A stretch of 64,000 nucleotides of DNA from Psychrosphaera ytuae (GCF_017638545.1 NZ_CP072110.1:1364001-1428000), one strand, 5' to 3'. Numbered from the stretch's first letter, positions 16,550-26,401 are shown. Program-made: numbers and translations. Notes: generated from the letters alone by a model not told the origin.

Positions 16550-18091
16550 TCAATACTTTGCTGGCATCGTAGTTGATGGAATTGTGTTTAAAATAAACTG
16601 ACGCAGGTCTTCGTTTGACTGTCTAAGATCTTCGTAACGCAAGTACATCATATGGCCACTTCGATAGCCTTTAAAAGAAAGACGATCCTTCATTTTACCA
16701 CTTTGATCTAGGTGCCACATAGTGTACTTAGCATCAAAGTAATTTGTTGCGCCATCGTAGTAGCCCGCTTGTACCATGACGTTAAGGTATGGATTTTGGG
16801 CCATCGCCAATCGCAAATTTTTACCCGTATTATTGTTACTGCGATCCCATGGATGCACATTACCAAACATATTGTACTTAACGTCTGTAACGTATCCCAA
16901 TTCTTCTCTCAAGTAGTAATTAATCGCAGGGGTAAAGCTGTGTAACCAAGAGGTGAGCTCGGCGTAATAATCAGGACGACTGCCAGTGTCCTTTTCATCT
17001 ATGCCTAAATATCGAGAATCAAGACGACCAACCGTTTGACCACGTTCTCGTAACAATTCTTTCCAAAAGTACGAAGTCGATACATCTAAGTTATTTCGAA
17101 TCACTTCTTGAACGGACAAACCAGAATACTTTGAGACTTGCTCTGCGACCGCTTGTTTTTCTTGCTCAGAAATAAAGCCGCCTTTGGCTAACGCAGGCAG
17201 GTAAGTTTCAAGAGTAAAACGCTCTACTTGAGGGAGTAACTCATCTAAATCTAAATCTTGAAGCTCGCTCGACAATGCTTTGTGGTGCCAGGCAGCAGCT
17301 GCAAAATACGGTAAGCGATTGGCTGCTTTTACTGGGCCTTTTCGTTCAATACCAATATCCGTTGGTGAAACTAACACAACGCCGTTCAAATACATCCATT
17401 GACGACCTTGTAACTCTAACGCGAGTCCAGATACACGAGTGGTCCCATAGCTTTCACCAATTAAATATTTAGGAGAGCGCCAGCGGTTATATCGAGTAAC
17501 GAAGGTATTAACCCAATCGGCTAAGTATTCAATATCAGCATTCACACCAAAAAACATCGATTTTTGCTCTGCTTTTGAAGGCATTTTGCCTTCTTTGTTT
17601 GGCAAAACACGGGAGTAGCCAGTATTCACTGGATTAACAAATACAATGTCAGCCACATCTAATACCGAGTAAGGATTAGTCTTAACGCCATAAGGTTGCA
17701 GTGGGTAGCCTTCGTCATCGACGTTTAATACTTTTGGTCCCGTGTATGCAACATGCATCCAAACAGACGCCGAACCTGGGCCGCCATTAAACGAAATCAG
17801 CAACGGGCGACTTGCCGTATCTTTAATGTCGGTGCGTTGATAATAGGTATAAAACAGCGTTGCGGTGGGGTGGCCTTCTTCATCCCAGACAGGTTGTGTA
17901 CCCACTGTTGCTGTGTATTTTATTTTTTTACCGCCAATTTTAGTGGTGTGACTCGTCGTTGTTTTGTTGTCGATATCAACATTTCGAGAAAACTCAGACG
18001 CATTGATATTAGCCACAGCACAGAGACTGAGGAGAAGAAATGATGCAATTTTTAGTATCGCTTTTTTTGAAATTACTGTTGTTGTCCGCAT
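16550..18091 (-). CDS. S10-family serine carboxypeptidase-like peptidase, exported
   Basis: A 513-residue protein with a signal peptide (cleavage about residue 32). The alpha/beta-hydrolase core of the S10 family is evident: oxyanion-region FNGGPGSASVW (101-111), nucleophile Ser214 in IGESYG, an acid-bearing VQAGYYDGATNY and a C-terminal catalytic His in GYRSGHMMY. S10 enzymes remove C-terminal residues, usually at acidic pH; bacterial members are little studied. It lies between the small RNA pair, which ends 20 bases from its stop, and gshA, 221 bases upstream on the same strand. It probably has its own promoter. Confidence 0.9.
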   Translation of the reverse strand: MRTTTVISKKAILKIASFLLLSLCAVANINASEFSRNVDIDNKTTTSHTTKIGGKKIKYTATVGTQPVWDEEGHPTATLFYTYYQRTDIKDTASRPLLISFNGGPGSASVWMHVAYTGPKVLNVDDEGYPLQPYGVKTNPYSVLDVADIVFVNPVNTGYSRVLPNKEGKMPSKAEQKSMFFGVNADIEYLADWVNTFVTRYNRWRSPKYLIGESYGTTRVSGLALELQGRQWMYLNGVVLVSPTDIGIERKGPVKAANRLPYFAAAAWHHKALSSELQDLDLDELLPQVERFTLETYLPALAKGGFISEQEKQAVAEQVSKYSGLSVQEVIRNNLDVSTSYFWKELLRERGQTVGRLDSRYLGIDEKDTGSRPDYYAELTSWLHSFTPAINYYLREELGYVTDVKYNMFGNVHPWDRSNNNTGKNLRLAMAQNPYLNVMVQAGYYDGATNYFDAKYTMWHLDQSGKMKDRLSFKGYRSGHMMYLRYEDLRQSNEDLRQFILNTIPSTTMPAKY

Positions 18092-18234
18092 ATTCGTACC
18101 CTGAATTGTTTGGATGGATAAACCTTTGTTATCGGTAACAAATGACTATAACCAAACTGAGTATAAATAAACAACGTCAGAAAAAAACAGTACAGACGGG
18201 ATATTGCGTTAAGTTGGAGATTAGACTTGCTGAG

Positions 18235-18270
18235 CGCCACGCTGGTTTAAGCATCTAAACAAGCGTGGCG
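18235..18270 (-). other. Strong hairpin downstream of gshA
   Basis: CGCCACGCT (18235-18243) pairs with AGCGTGGCG (18262-18270), and an inner GTTTA (18245-18249) with TAAAC (18256-18260), giving a long imperfect stem. No T tract follows on either strand, so it is not a classic terminator. Being about 45 bases past the gshA stop, it may stabilise that mRNA end or stop transcription with a helper. Confidence 0.5.
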
Positions 18271-18312
18271 TAAAATAGTGGGATTAACGTCCGCAGACTT
18301 TTTACTAATAAT

Positions 18313-19881
18313 TTAGTACTTAAAGTAGTTTTCCAAAAACTCATCAAAGCTCAATGTATCACTTGCTTCAATTTGCTGTTGTTTGGCAATTGACTTTTGT
18401 CCTTCTTCAACCAAAAACGACGGTTTAAAGTGATTTGGCTGATGAGCCAAGGCTTGCGTCTTGTAGCCATTAGCTAACTCAAGTCCATATCGACCATTGT
18501 CTTTATTGGCGTTGAGTAATTCATTGAGCAACATTCCCGACAGGGTTTTGTTAGGGTCATCCGCAGCTGGCTTAACTCGGTCAAGCGCAATACTGTAATG
18601 TATGCCACCGTAATGGTTGTCTAGCCATTTTGCGATAGCCGCCATTTCATCGAGGATTTCATGAACCCACTCGTTGCGATCTTTGTCCGTGCCGTCTAAT
18701 TTGAGAGTCAGCTGCTCTGCTCTACCATTTAACACAATGCGGTCAATGTTTTCATCTGCTTCATCTTGCTGAACAGAGTCTAATTCATCGCGTTCGTTGA
18801 ACAAACAGAACAACATAAACAAGTCCAAAACTCGCATTTGTTCTTTTGAAATACCGTAAGCAGAAAACGGGTTAACATCCAACGCCCTAAGCTCTACGTA
18901 CATTATCCCGCGGCGCTCTAATGCATCAGTTGGCTTTTCACCTGAGCGAGTTACCTGCTTAGGACGCACTGGTGCATAAAGCTCATTTTCAATCTGTAAG
19001 ATATTGTCGTTAAGCTGTTGGTAATCTTGGCCAACTTTAATACCGATTGCCTTATATTCTTCAGACTTGGTACGAATGGCCCTTCTGAGCTTAGTGATGT
19101 AGTTTTGTAACGTACCGTATTCAACATTCAACGAAGATTGCGCAGAATTCGTGTATCCCAAGTCACTCATTCGCAACGACGTAGCATGAGGTAAATAAAC
19201 CGTGCCTTTGCCAAGCGATTCAAAAGGCAGCACATCGTCCTCACCTTCTAGGAACGAACGACACATAGCCGGGGAAGCACCAAACAAATAAGTAATGATC
19301 CACACGTAACGCTTCACGTTACGAACCATTCTCATGTATTGCTCGGATTGGAACGTGTTTAGATCTGAGGTGTCTCCTTGGGTCTTTTGATAAAGCTCCC
19401 AAAATTCACCAGGTAATGAAAAGTTGTAATGAATGCCCGCGATCGCTTGCATCATCGAGCCGTATCGGTTTTTTAAGCCTTTTCGGTAAGTGCGCTTCAT
19501 TTTGCCAATATTCGACTCACCGTAATAGGCAATCGGAATTTCATCTTGATGCTTGATAAAACAAGGCATACTCATTGGCCACAAAACCTCATCGCCAATG
19601 TTTTTACTGACAAAATGATGAATATCTTGAAGCTGACCAAATGTTTCCTCAATATTGTTTGAAGGAGGCGTGATCAATTCCAACAACGCTTCTGAGTAGT
19701 CCGTTGTAATGTATGGGTGCGTTAACGCAGCGCCCAATAACTTAGGGTGTTCTCGTTGAGAAATTTTACCTTCGGGAGAAACTCTTAAGGTTTCTCGCTC
19801 GATCCCACGACGGATCTCTTTAACGGCAGCGGTGTACTCAGCGGAGGAAAGTTCGTCCAGACGTTGTTGTAATGTAGTCAA
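18313..19881 (-). CDS. gshA: Glutamate-cysteine ligase
   Basis: Catalyses the first, rate-limiting step of glutathione synthesis: ATP-dependent joining of glutamate (gamma-carboxyl) to cysteine. The 522-residue length and sequence match the proteobacterial type 1 GshA (518 in E. coli). Recognisable parts are EIRRGIERETLRV near the N-terminus, the YRKGLKNRYGSMMQAIAGIHYNFS region and the central YVELRALDVNPFS. The gene is separated from purL by a terminator and stands alone. Glutathione made here is the ligand that gates KefB-type channels, encoded further along the window. Nothing unusual in the reading frame. Confidence 0.97.
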   Translation of the reverse strand: MTTLQQRLDELSSAEYTAAVKEIRRGIERETLRVSPEGKISQREHPKLLGAALTHPYITTDYSEALLELITPPSNNIEETFGQLQDIHHFVSKNIGDEVLWPMSMPCFIKHQDEIPIAYYGESNIGKMKRTYRKGLKNRYGSMMQAIAGIHYNFSLPGEFWELYQKTQGDTSDLNTFQSEQYMRMVRNVKRYVWIITYLFGASPAMCRSFLEGEDDVLPFESLGKGTVYLPHATSLRMSDLGYTNSAQSSLNVEYGTLQNYITKLRRAIRTKSEEYKAIGIKVGQDYQQLNDNILQIENELYAPVRPKQVTRSGEKPTDALERRGIMYVELRALDVNPFSAYGISKEQMRVLDLFMLFCLFNERDELDSVQQDEADENIDRIVLNGRAEQLTLKLDGTDKDRNEWVHEILDEMAAIAKWLDNHYGGIHYSIALDRVKPAADDPNKTLSGMLLNELLNANKDNGRYGLELANGYKTQALAHQPNHFKPSFLVEEGQKSIAKQQQIEASDTLSFDEFLENYFKY

Positions 19882-19991
19882 AATACAATCGTTCCTTAAA
19901 GCTCTCGATTTAAAGGCTCTTTATGGCGTCAATAGACACGATTATAAAGGGCAATCTTTCATTTATTTTCAAAAAAATTAATAAAATAACA

Positions 19992-20018
19992 AAAAAGCCA
20001 TCTCATCGATGGCTTTTT
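19992..20018. terminator. Bidirectional intrinsic terminator between purL and gshA
   Basis: AAAAAGCCATC (19992-20002) and GATGGCTTTTT (20008-20018) form a perfect stem around a 5-base loop, with A and T tracts on both sides. It lies about 90 bases beyond the purL stop on the minus strand and should end purL transcripts. Confidence 0.88.
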
Positions 20019-20105
20019 CTACACAGATTGGTCAATAACTAACAGCCATGTTGCTAATAGGACTTTTTGGTAATAGCCCTTCAACTATAGCGTTAAGTTA
20101 CTAGA

Positions 20106-23100
20106 CTAGCCAACCCACTTACGCGCGTTGCGGAACATGCGCATCCAAGGGCTATCTTCTTGCCACTCGTCAGGGTGCCAAGAATTACTCACGGTACGGA
20201 ACACACGTTCTGGGTGTGGCATCATAATGGTAACGCGACCATCTGTTGTCGTCAGTGATGTAATACCCTGCGGAGAGCCATTTGGATTAGCAGGGTACAC
20301 TTCCGTTTGTTCACCACGGTTGTTGATGTATTGCATAGCTACTGTGCCAGATTCGACAGCCTGAGCGATGGCATCAGCGTTAGCAAATTCTGCACGACCT
20401 TCACCGTGTGATACCGCAATCGGCATGCGCGAACCTTCCATTCCAGCAAAGAATACTGAAGGCGTTGGTTTGATCTCAACTAAGCTAAAGCGCGCTTCAA
20501 AGCGCTCTGACTTGTTAGTCACAAAACGTGGCCAGTGATCTGCACCCGGAATAAGTGAGCGCAAGTTAGACATCATCTGACAACCGTTACACACACCAAG
20601 GCTGAAGGTGTCTTCTCGGTGGAAGAAAGCCTTAAATTGAGCGGCCAATTCTTCATTAAACAAAATAGATTTTGCCCAGCCTTCACCGGCACCTAAAACG
20701 TCACCGTATGAGAAACCACCACAAGCAACAAGACCTCTAAACGACTCAAGGGTTACACGACCGCTTTGTAAGTCACTCATGTGAACGTCAATGGCATCAA
20801 ACCCAGCTCGGTTAAAGGCGGCTGCCATTTCGACATGTGAGTTCACACCTTGCTCACGTAAAATCGCTACTTTAGGTGCTGCATTGGCCATTGATTTGGC
20901 AATAATAGGGGCAGCAACATCTTCATTAATATCAAAGCTTAGCTCTGCGTGAAGACCTGGATCGGCGGCATCAAACTTAGCGTCAAATTCTTGTTTAGCA
21001 CATTCTGGGTTGTCGCGACGAGCTTGCATTTGATAGGTCGTTTCGGCCCATACTGTACGGTAATGAGTACGAGTATTTTCAAGAACAACGTCACCGTTGA
21101 AGGCAAAGCTCACTTTATCATTGTCATTGACCGAACCAATTACATGGCTCAATTCAGCTAAACCGTTATCTGCCAATACCGCCATAACTGAATCTAAGTC
21201 GGACTCAGCAACTTGGACAACCGCACCTAGTTCTTCTGAGAATAAAATAGAGAGCGCATCATTGCCCAATCCATCAAGGTCAACCTCAACCCCGGCTTTA
21301 CCCGCGAAGGCCATTTCAGTTACGGTTGAGAACAAACCACCGTCTGAACGGTCGTGGTAAGCCATCAATTTGTTATCAGCTAATAGCGCCTGAACACCAT
21401 TAAAAAAGCCTTTCAGTAACTCAGGAGAGTCTACGTCTGGTGCTTGCGTACCTAATTGGTTGTAAACCTGGGCTAAACAACTCGCACCCATGCGGTTTTG
21501 TTTGTTACCTAAGTCAATCAAGATCAGCTTGGACGCGCCTTTGTCAGTACGTAACTGTGGCGTTAATGTCTTGCGAATATCTTCAACACGAGCAAACGCA
21601 GTAATAACCAATGACAGAGGTGCAGTCACAGACTTGTCTTCACCGTTGTCATCTTGCCATTGAGTTTTCATCGACATTGAGTCTTTGCCGACTGGAATCG
21701 TAATATCCAATGCTGGACATAACTCTTCACCCACTGCTTTTACCGCTTCGTATAAACCCGCGTCTTCGCCTGGGTGCCCTGCCGCTGCCATCCAGTTTGC
21801 AGACATTTTAATACGTTTTAATTCGCCAATATCAGAAGCTGCAATATTGGTAATTGACTCTGCTACGGCCATACGCGCAGAAGCGCCGTAGTTTAACAGT
21901 GCAATTGGCGTGCGTTCACCCATTGCCATTGCTTCACCGTGGTAGCTGTCCAGTGCTGCTGCGGTTACAGCAACGTCCGCAACAGGAACCTGCCAAGGAC
22001 CAACCATTTGGTCTCGAGCAACCATACCCGTAACCGAGCGGTCACCGATAGTAACAAGGAAGGTTTTTTCTGCCACTGTAGGAAGTCGTAGGATTCGCTC
22101 TGCCGCGTCTGCCAGCTCAATAGCCGAAGTATCAAGCTCAGAACCAGTGGTGTGCTTTGATTCAACATCGCGGTGCATTTTTGGTGGCTTACCTAATAAA
22201 ACATCAAGCGGTAAATCAACTGGTTTGTTATCAAAGTGCTCATCAGTCAAGGTCAAGTGACGCTCTTCTGTTGCTTCACCAACCACTGCATATTGCGCGC
22301 GCTCACGCTGACAAATCTCTTCAAACTTAGCCATGTTTTCAGGCGCAACTGCTAATACATAACGCTCTTGAGATTCGTTACACCAAATTTCTAATGGTGA
22401 CATTCCTGGCTCGTCGTTTGGTACGTTACGTAACTCAAAACGACCGCCACGCTCACCGTCATCAACGAGCTCAGGGAATGCGTTTGAAAGGCCACCTGCG
22501 CCTACGTCATGGATAAATGCGATAGGGTTTGCGTCGCCTAACTGCCAACATTTGTCGATAACTTCCTGACAACGACGCTCCATCTCTGGATTTTCACGTT
22601 GTACCGACGCAAAGTCCAAATCTTCGTTTGACTGACCAGATGCCATCGAGCTAGCTGCACCGCCACCAAGGCCAATGTTCATTGCAGGGCCGCCAAGCGC
22701 AATAAGCTTGGCACCGACAGGAATGGTTCCTTTGTTGGTATGCTCACGACGAATGTTACCAAGACCACCAGCAATCATAATAGGCTTGTGATAACCGCGA
22801 ACTTCTTCGCCGTTAAAGCTGTTAACTTTGTCTTCAAAGGTACGGAAATAACCTAAGATATTTGGGCGACCAAATTCGTTGTTAAATGCCGCGCCACCTA
22901 GTGGGCCTTCGGTCATAATATCAAGGGCATTAACAATACGACTTGGCTTGCCGTAGTCGTTTTCCCAAGGTTGTTCAAAACCCGGAATACGCAAGTTAGA
23001 TACCGTAAAACCAACCAAACCGGCTTTAGGTTTAGAACCACGTCCTGTTGCACCTTCATCACGAATTTCACCACCTGAACCTGTTGCCGCACCTGGGTAT

Positions 23101-24011
23101 GGTGAAATCGCCGTCGGGTGGTTATGCGTCTCGACTTTCATCAAAATGTCGATGTTTTCGTGGTGATACTTGTACTGACTCGTCACTGGATCAGCAAAAA
23201 AGCGACCCGCTTCCGAACCGTGCATTACCGCTGCGTTATCTTTGTATGCTGAGGTGACGTATTCTGGCGTTTGTTCAAACGTATTTTTTATCATTTTGAA
23301 CAGAGATTTAGGCTGCTCAACCCCATCGATGGTCCAATCCGCATTAAAGATCTTGTGACGACAATGCTCAGAGTTTGCTTGGGCAAACATATAAAGCTCA
23401 ATGTCATTAGGATTGCGCTCTAACTTCTTAAAGCTCTCAACTAAGTAGTCAATTTCATCTTCAGCTAGTGCAAGGCCCATGTCTAAGTTTGCTTTAGCTA
23501 ATGCATCGCGACCACCGCCTAACACATCAACAGAAGTTAATGGCTTTGGTGTTTCTTGGACAAATAAGGCATTACCCGATTGTAAGCTATCAAACACAGA
23601 CTCGGTCATACGGTCGTGTAATTCTGAATAAATAACTTGAAGCTGTTGAGATGAGAGTTCGGAGGAGGTTTCTACGTAGTAAGCGATACCACGTTCAATT
23701 CTTTTTACTTTGTTTAGGCCGCAGTTGTTGGCGATGTTGGTTGCTTTGGTGGACCAAGGAGAAATGGTGCCGGGACGAGGGGTGACTAAAATTAACTTTC
23801 CGCTGGGGGGATGAGACTCAATTTTGGGGCCATATTCTAATAAGGCGTTGAGTTTGTCTAATTCGGAGTCGGATAGTTCAGATTCTATTTCTGCGAAATG
23901 GACAAACTCAGCATAAATATCTTTTATATTGAGTCCGTGCTGATTAAACGCAGACATTAATTTGTTGACTCGAAAGTCAGAGAGAGCCGGAGCACCACGA
24001 AGGATTAACAT
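20106..24011 (-). CDS. purL: Phosphoribosylformylglycinamidine synthase
   Basis: The large single-chain PurL of proteobacteria: converts FGAR, glutamine and ATP to FGAM in purine synthesis. About 1301 residues with the start at 24011 (MLILRGAPALSDFR), against 1295 in E. coli. That start has GGTGA 7 bases upstream; an earlier in-frame ATG at 24068 lacks both support and likeness. Parts in order: N-terminal PurS-like domain, linker, two AIRS-type synthetase halves (GPLGGAAFNNEFGRP, GGGAASSMASGQS) and a C-terminal glutaminase (about 1040-1301) with the nucleophile in GVCNGCQMM and the final HPERVFR. Divergent from mltF, as in E. coli. Confidence 0.97.
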   Translation of the reverse strand: MLILRGAPALSDFRVNKLMSAFNQHGLNIKDIYAEFVHFAEIESELSDSELDKLNALLEYGPKIESHPPSGKLILVTPRPGTISPWSTKATNIANNCGLNKVKRIERGIAYYVETSSELSSQQLQVIYSELHDRMTESVFDSLQSGNALFVQETPKPLTSVDVLGGGRDALAKANLDMGLALAEDEIDYLVESFKKLERNPNDIELYMFAQANSEHCRHKIFNADWTIDGVEQPKSLFKMIKNTFEQTPEYVTSAYKDNAAVMHGSEAGRFFADPVTSQYKYHHENIDILMKVETHNHPTAISPYPGAATGSGGEIRDEGATGRGSKPKAGLVGFTVSNLRIPGFEQPWENDYGKPSRIVNALDIMTEGPLGGAAFNNEFGRPNILGYFRTFEDKVNSFNGEEVRGYHKPIMIAGGLGNIRREHTNKGTIPVGAKLIALGGPAMNIGLGGGAASSMASGQSNEDLDFASVQRENPEMERRCQEVIDKCWQLGDANPIAFIHDVGAGGLSNAFPELVDDGERGGRFELRNVPNDEPGMSPLEIWCNESQERYVLAVAPENMAKFEEICQRERAQYAVVGEATEERHLTLTDEHFDNKPVDLPLDVLLGKPPKMHRDVESKHTTGSELDTSAIELADAAERILRLPTVAEKTFLVTIGDRSVTGMVARDQMVGPWQVPVADVAVTAAALDSYHGEAMAMGERTPIALLNYGASARMAVAESITNIAASDIGELKRIKMSANWMAAAGHPGEDAGLYEAVKAVGEELCPALDITIPVGKDSMSMKTQWQDDNGEDKSVTAPLSLVITAFARVEDIRKTLTPQLRTDKGASKLILIDLGNKQNRMGASCLAQVYNQLGTQAPDVDSPELLKGFFNGVQALLADNKLMAYHDRSDGGLFSTVTEMAFAGKAGVEVDLDGLGNDALSILFSEELGAVVQVAESDLDSVMAVLADNGLAELSHVIGSVNDNDKVSFAFNGDVVLENTRTHYRTVWAETTYQMQARRDNPECAKQEFDAKFDAADPGLHAELSFDINEDVAAPIIAKSMANAAPKVAILREQGVNSHVEMAAAFNRAGFDAIDVHMSDLQSGRVTLESFRGLVACGGFSYGDVLGAGEGWAKSILFNEELAAQFKAFFHREDTFSLGVCNGCQMMSNLRSLIPGADHWPRFVTNKSERFEARFSLVEIKPTPSVFFAGMEGSRMPIAVSHGEGRAEFANADAIAQAVESGTVAMQYINNRGEQTEVYPANPNGSPQGITSLTTTDGRVTIMMPHPERVFRTVSNSWHPDEWQEDSPWMRMFRNARKWVG

Positions 24012-24156
24012 TGCCAATTCACCGTTCATGTTGAAAGGAAAAAAATTAGGTGCGCAGTATACCTGCAAACTTTACCAATAAACAGAATTGTGTGTTAGTT
24101 TAAGGGCATAAAGATCAAATTTTTTCAATCCTGAAGAACAACATAGCAAAACCTTG

Positions 24157-25650
24157 ATGGCGACCCCAATAATGATACAAAACGCAGGCTTCTTTTATAC
24201 TATTCGGCAAGTTCAGTGGCGCTCGGTGTTAGCCGTTGTGCTTAGCCTGTTTGTATTAGCCTGCTCGCCGCAGATGGAAAAAAGCCACCTCGAAAAGTTG
24301 CAACAACGACAAGTTATTAACATTGGTATTTTATTTAATCCAACTAGTTACTACATCGATGCAAGTGGTGCTGCAGGTTTTGAATACGAGCTCAGCCAAC
24401 GTTTAGGAGAATACCTCAATCTCGACGTAAACTTAGTTCCTAGCTTTCACATCGCGGAATTGCTGCCCAAGCTCAAATCTGGTCATGTCGACATTGTCAT
24501 AGGTGGCATCGCCAAAACAGAATCTCGTGCCGAGGCCTTTCGATTTGCACCGCCGTATTTTTACATCGACCAAAAACTTGTTTTTAAACAAGGCAGGCAA
24601 CGCCCAAAATCGTTTGAAGAAGTAGATGCTCCAATTACCGTAGGCAGCCATACAAATCACGCTGAGTTAATGGCCGCGCAGCAAACCTTGTTTCCCAATC
24701 TTGAGGTTGAAAACATTGATCTTGCAGACCAAAACGATCTACTCGAGCAGCTCATGGCTGAAGAAATTGATTATACCCTCGCCGACTCACACAGCTTGGC
24801 TTTGATTCGCCGCTATTACCCTGATATCAGCGTTGCGTTTACAGTAAGAGAAGAGTTACCGCTCAGTTGGTTAATGAACAAAAATGACGATGATTCGTTA
24901 TATGCGGTATTGATTGAGTTTTTTGGCGAGTTACATCAATCCGGTGAACTAACAGCCCTAGAAGATAAGTATTTTGGTCACGTCGAGCAGTTCAATTACG
25001 TTGATACACGTTTGTTTATGAAAGCTGTCGATGAAGTGTTACCTAAATATAAAACTTGGTTTCAAGATTATTCTGGAGATTTGGATTGGCGCTTAATCGC
25101 AGCTCAAAGTTATCAGGAGTCACACTGGAACCCACGCGCCAAATCTCCAACGGGTGTGAGGGGCATCATGATGTTAACTCAGCCTACCGCGAAACAAATG
25201 GGAGTTAAAAGCCGGCTCGACGCCGAGTCGAATATCCGAGGCGGTGCCAAATACCTCAACCTGCTAATTCAGCGAGTACCAGATAGGATCAATGAGTCTG
25301 ACCGCCCTTGGTTTGCTTTAGCAGCGTACAATGTCGGTTGGGGGCACGTACAAGATGCGCGAAAGCTAACACGACAACTCGGTGGTGATCCAGATAAGTG
25401 GGTTGACGTAAAACAACATCTACCTAAGTTGCGTCAAAAGAAGTATTATAAGACCACTCGATATGGGTTTGCTCGCGGTGACGAAGCCGTCACTTACGTC
25501 TCAAATATCAGACGTTATTATGACACTCTGACTTGGATTGACGAGCAAGCGGCCCAACAATTAAAAATAGAACAAAAACTAGAACAAAAGTTAGAACAGA
25601 GAAAACAACAAGTCAGCCAACAAGAGGCCGAGTCTGACGACTCAGAATAA
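24157..25650 (+). CDS. mltF: Membrane-bound lytic murein transglycosylase F
   Basis: A 497-residue lipoprotein-type lytic transglycosylase that cleaves peptidoglycan with formation of 1,6-anhydroMurNAc. Parts: signal with lipobox-like VLAC (about residue 36); an ABC-type solute-binding (SBP_bac_3) module, about 50-265, which regulates MltF; then an SLT domain with catalytic Glu in AAQSYQESHWNP, GVRGIMMLTQPTAKQMG and ALAAYNVGWGHV. The C-terminus is Glu/Gln-rich and likely disordered. ATG 24157 was taken rather than the TTG one codon earlier. It is divergent from purL and convergent with tadA across one small gene, a neighbourhood also found in E. coli. Confidence 0.95.
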   Translation: MATPIMIQNAGFFYTIRQVQWRSVLAVVLSLFVLACSPQMEKSHLEKLQQRQVINIGILFNPTSYYIDASGAAGFEYELSQRLGEYLNLDVNLVPSFHIAELLPKLKSGHVDIVIGGIAKTESRAEAFRFAPPYFYIDQKLVFKQGRQRPKSFEEVDAPITVGSHTNHAELMAAQQTLFPNLEVENIDLADQNDLLEQLMAEEIDYTLADSHSLALIRRYYPDISVAFTVREELPLSWLMNKNDDDSLYAVLIEFFGELHQSGELTALEDKYFGHVEQFNYVDTRLFMKAVDEVLPKYKTWFQDYSGDLDWRLIAAQSYQESHWNPRAKSPTGVRGIMMLTQPTAKQMGVKSRLDAESNIRGGAKYLNLLIQRVPDRINESDRPWFALAAYNVGWGHVQDARKLTRQLGGDPDKWVDVKQHLPKLRQKKYYKTTRYGFARGDEAVTYVSNIRRYYDTLTWIDEQAAQQLKIEQKLEQKLEQRKQQVSQQEAESDDSE

Positions 25651-25724
25651 GCCCAAAAGGCGCTCTGTCATACAAATGTCAAACTGATGACATACACTTT
25701 GCTCAAATTTAACAAGGAACAACC

Positions 25725-25889
25725 ATGTTCAAACGAAGAAGAACCCCGCGACTTGCGCGTGACAAACGGTTCTTGGATAAAACTCGACGTCGCGTGGCCA
25801 GAAAAGCCGCGATTAAAAGAGTGGTCCATCGCCGTATAAAGCAAGTGACCATGCGCTTTGAAGACGCACACAACGAAGACAACGATTAA
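25725..25889 (+). CDS. Small highly basic protein, unknown
   Basis: A 54-residue frame starting at ATG 25725 with AAGGA ideally placed about 6 bases upstream. It is rich in Arg and Lys (runs such as FKRRRTPR and KTRRRVARKAA) through about residue 44 and then turns acidic, ending EDNDN-like. It recalls small nucleic-acid- or ribosome-associated proteins, but I recognise no family. It lies 74 bases after mltF, and its stop codon overlaps the end of the converging tadA gene by 4 bases. The shared end is a perfect palindrome. Coding status rests on the ribosome site and composition, so confidence is moderate. Confidence 0.6.
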   Translation: MFKRRRTPRLARDKRFLDKTRRRVARKAAIKRVVHRRIKQVTMRFEDAHNEDND

Positions 25890-25899
25890 TCGTTGTCTT
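25876..25899. terminator. 24-bp perfect palindrome at the shared 3' ends of two genes
   Basis: AAGACAACGAT (25876-25886) and ATCGTTGTCTT (25889-25899) flank a central TA. On both strands the palindrome spells the last codons and stop: Asp-Asn-Asp-stop. As RNA it can fold with a TTAA loop, and T-rich sequence follows in the plus direction. It probably acts as a compact bidirectional terminator built from coding DNA. Confidence 0.6.
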
Positions 25900-26401
25900 T
25901 TGCGTTTTGGGTCTGGCGCAATTGCTTTAACCGTTTCTTTTCTTCTCGTCGACGCTTAAAAAAATCAGACAGTTGTTGACTGCATTCTTGCTCTAACACA
26001 CCACCAATACATTCAACCTTATGATTGTGACTATCGTGTCGCAACAATTGCATCACGCTTTCAACGGCACCGGTTTTGTAGTCTTTTGCACCATAAACTA
26101 AACGGTCAACTCGTGCATGTACCAAAGAACCTGAGCACATAACACAGGGCTCTAACGTTACGTACAAAGTAGTATTGATCAAACGATAATTCTCGACCTG
26201 AACTCCGGCGTCTCGCAAAGCCATGACTTCTGCATGAGCGGTAGGATCATGGCGGGTGATGGCTTGATTAAAACCTTCGCCTATAATTTCGCCATCACGA
26301 ACCAAAACGGCCCCGACGGGTATTTCACCGAGTTGCTCCGCTTGTGATGCAAGAGCCATAGCCCTTTGCATAAATTTAATATCTTGGTCGAGTGTGGTCA
26401 T
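25886..26401 (-). CDS. tadA: tRNA-specific adenosine(34) deaminase
   Basis: Deaminates A34 to inosine in tRNA-Arg(ACG), needed for wobble decoding of CGN codons. 171 residues from ATG 26401. The zinc deaminase motifs are clear: HAEVMAL (His56, Glu58) and PCVMC (Cys86, Cys89). The C-terminal tail is basic (KRRREEKKRLKQLR), as is common for tRNA binding. A GTG 13 codons upstream would also be in frame; the ATG was preferred because the added residues have no likeness to the family. Convergent with the small basic gene and near mltF, as in E. coli. Confidence 0.95.
   Translation of the reverse strand: MTTLDQDIKFMQRAMALASQAEQLGEIPVGAVLVRDGEIIGEGFNQAITRHDPTAHAEVMALRDAGVQVENYRLINTTLYVTLEPCVMCSGSLVHARVDRLVYGAKDYKTGAVESVMQLLRHDSHNHKVECIGGVLEQECSQQLSDFFKRRREEKKRLKQLRQTQNAKDND

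Noticed and set aside
24012..24068. A longer PurL starting at 24068
   Set aside because: The extra residues have no PurL likeness, and the ATG at 24011 has a proper ribosome site and matches the E. coli start.
24012..24156. A PurR operator in the purL promoter region
   Set aside because: No sequence close to the ACGCAAACGTTTGCGT consensus could be found there or upstream of guaB.
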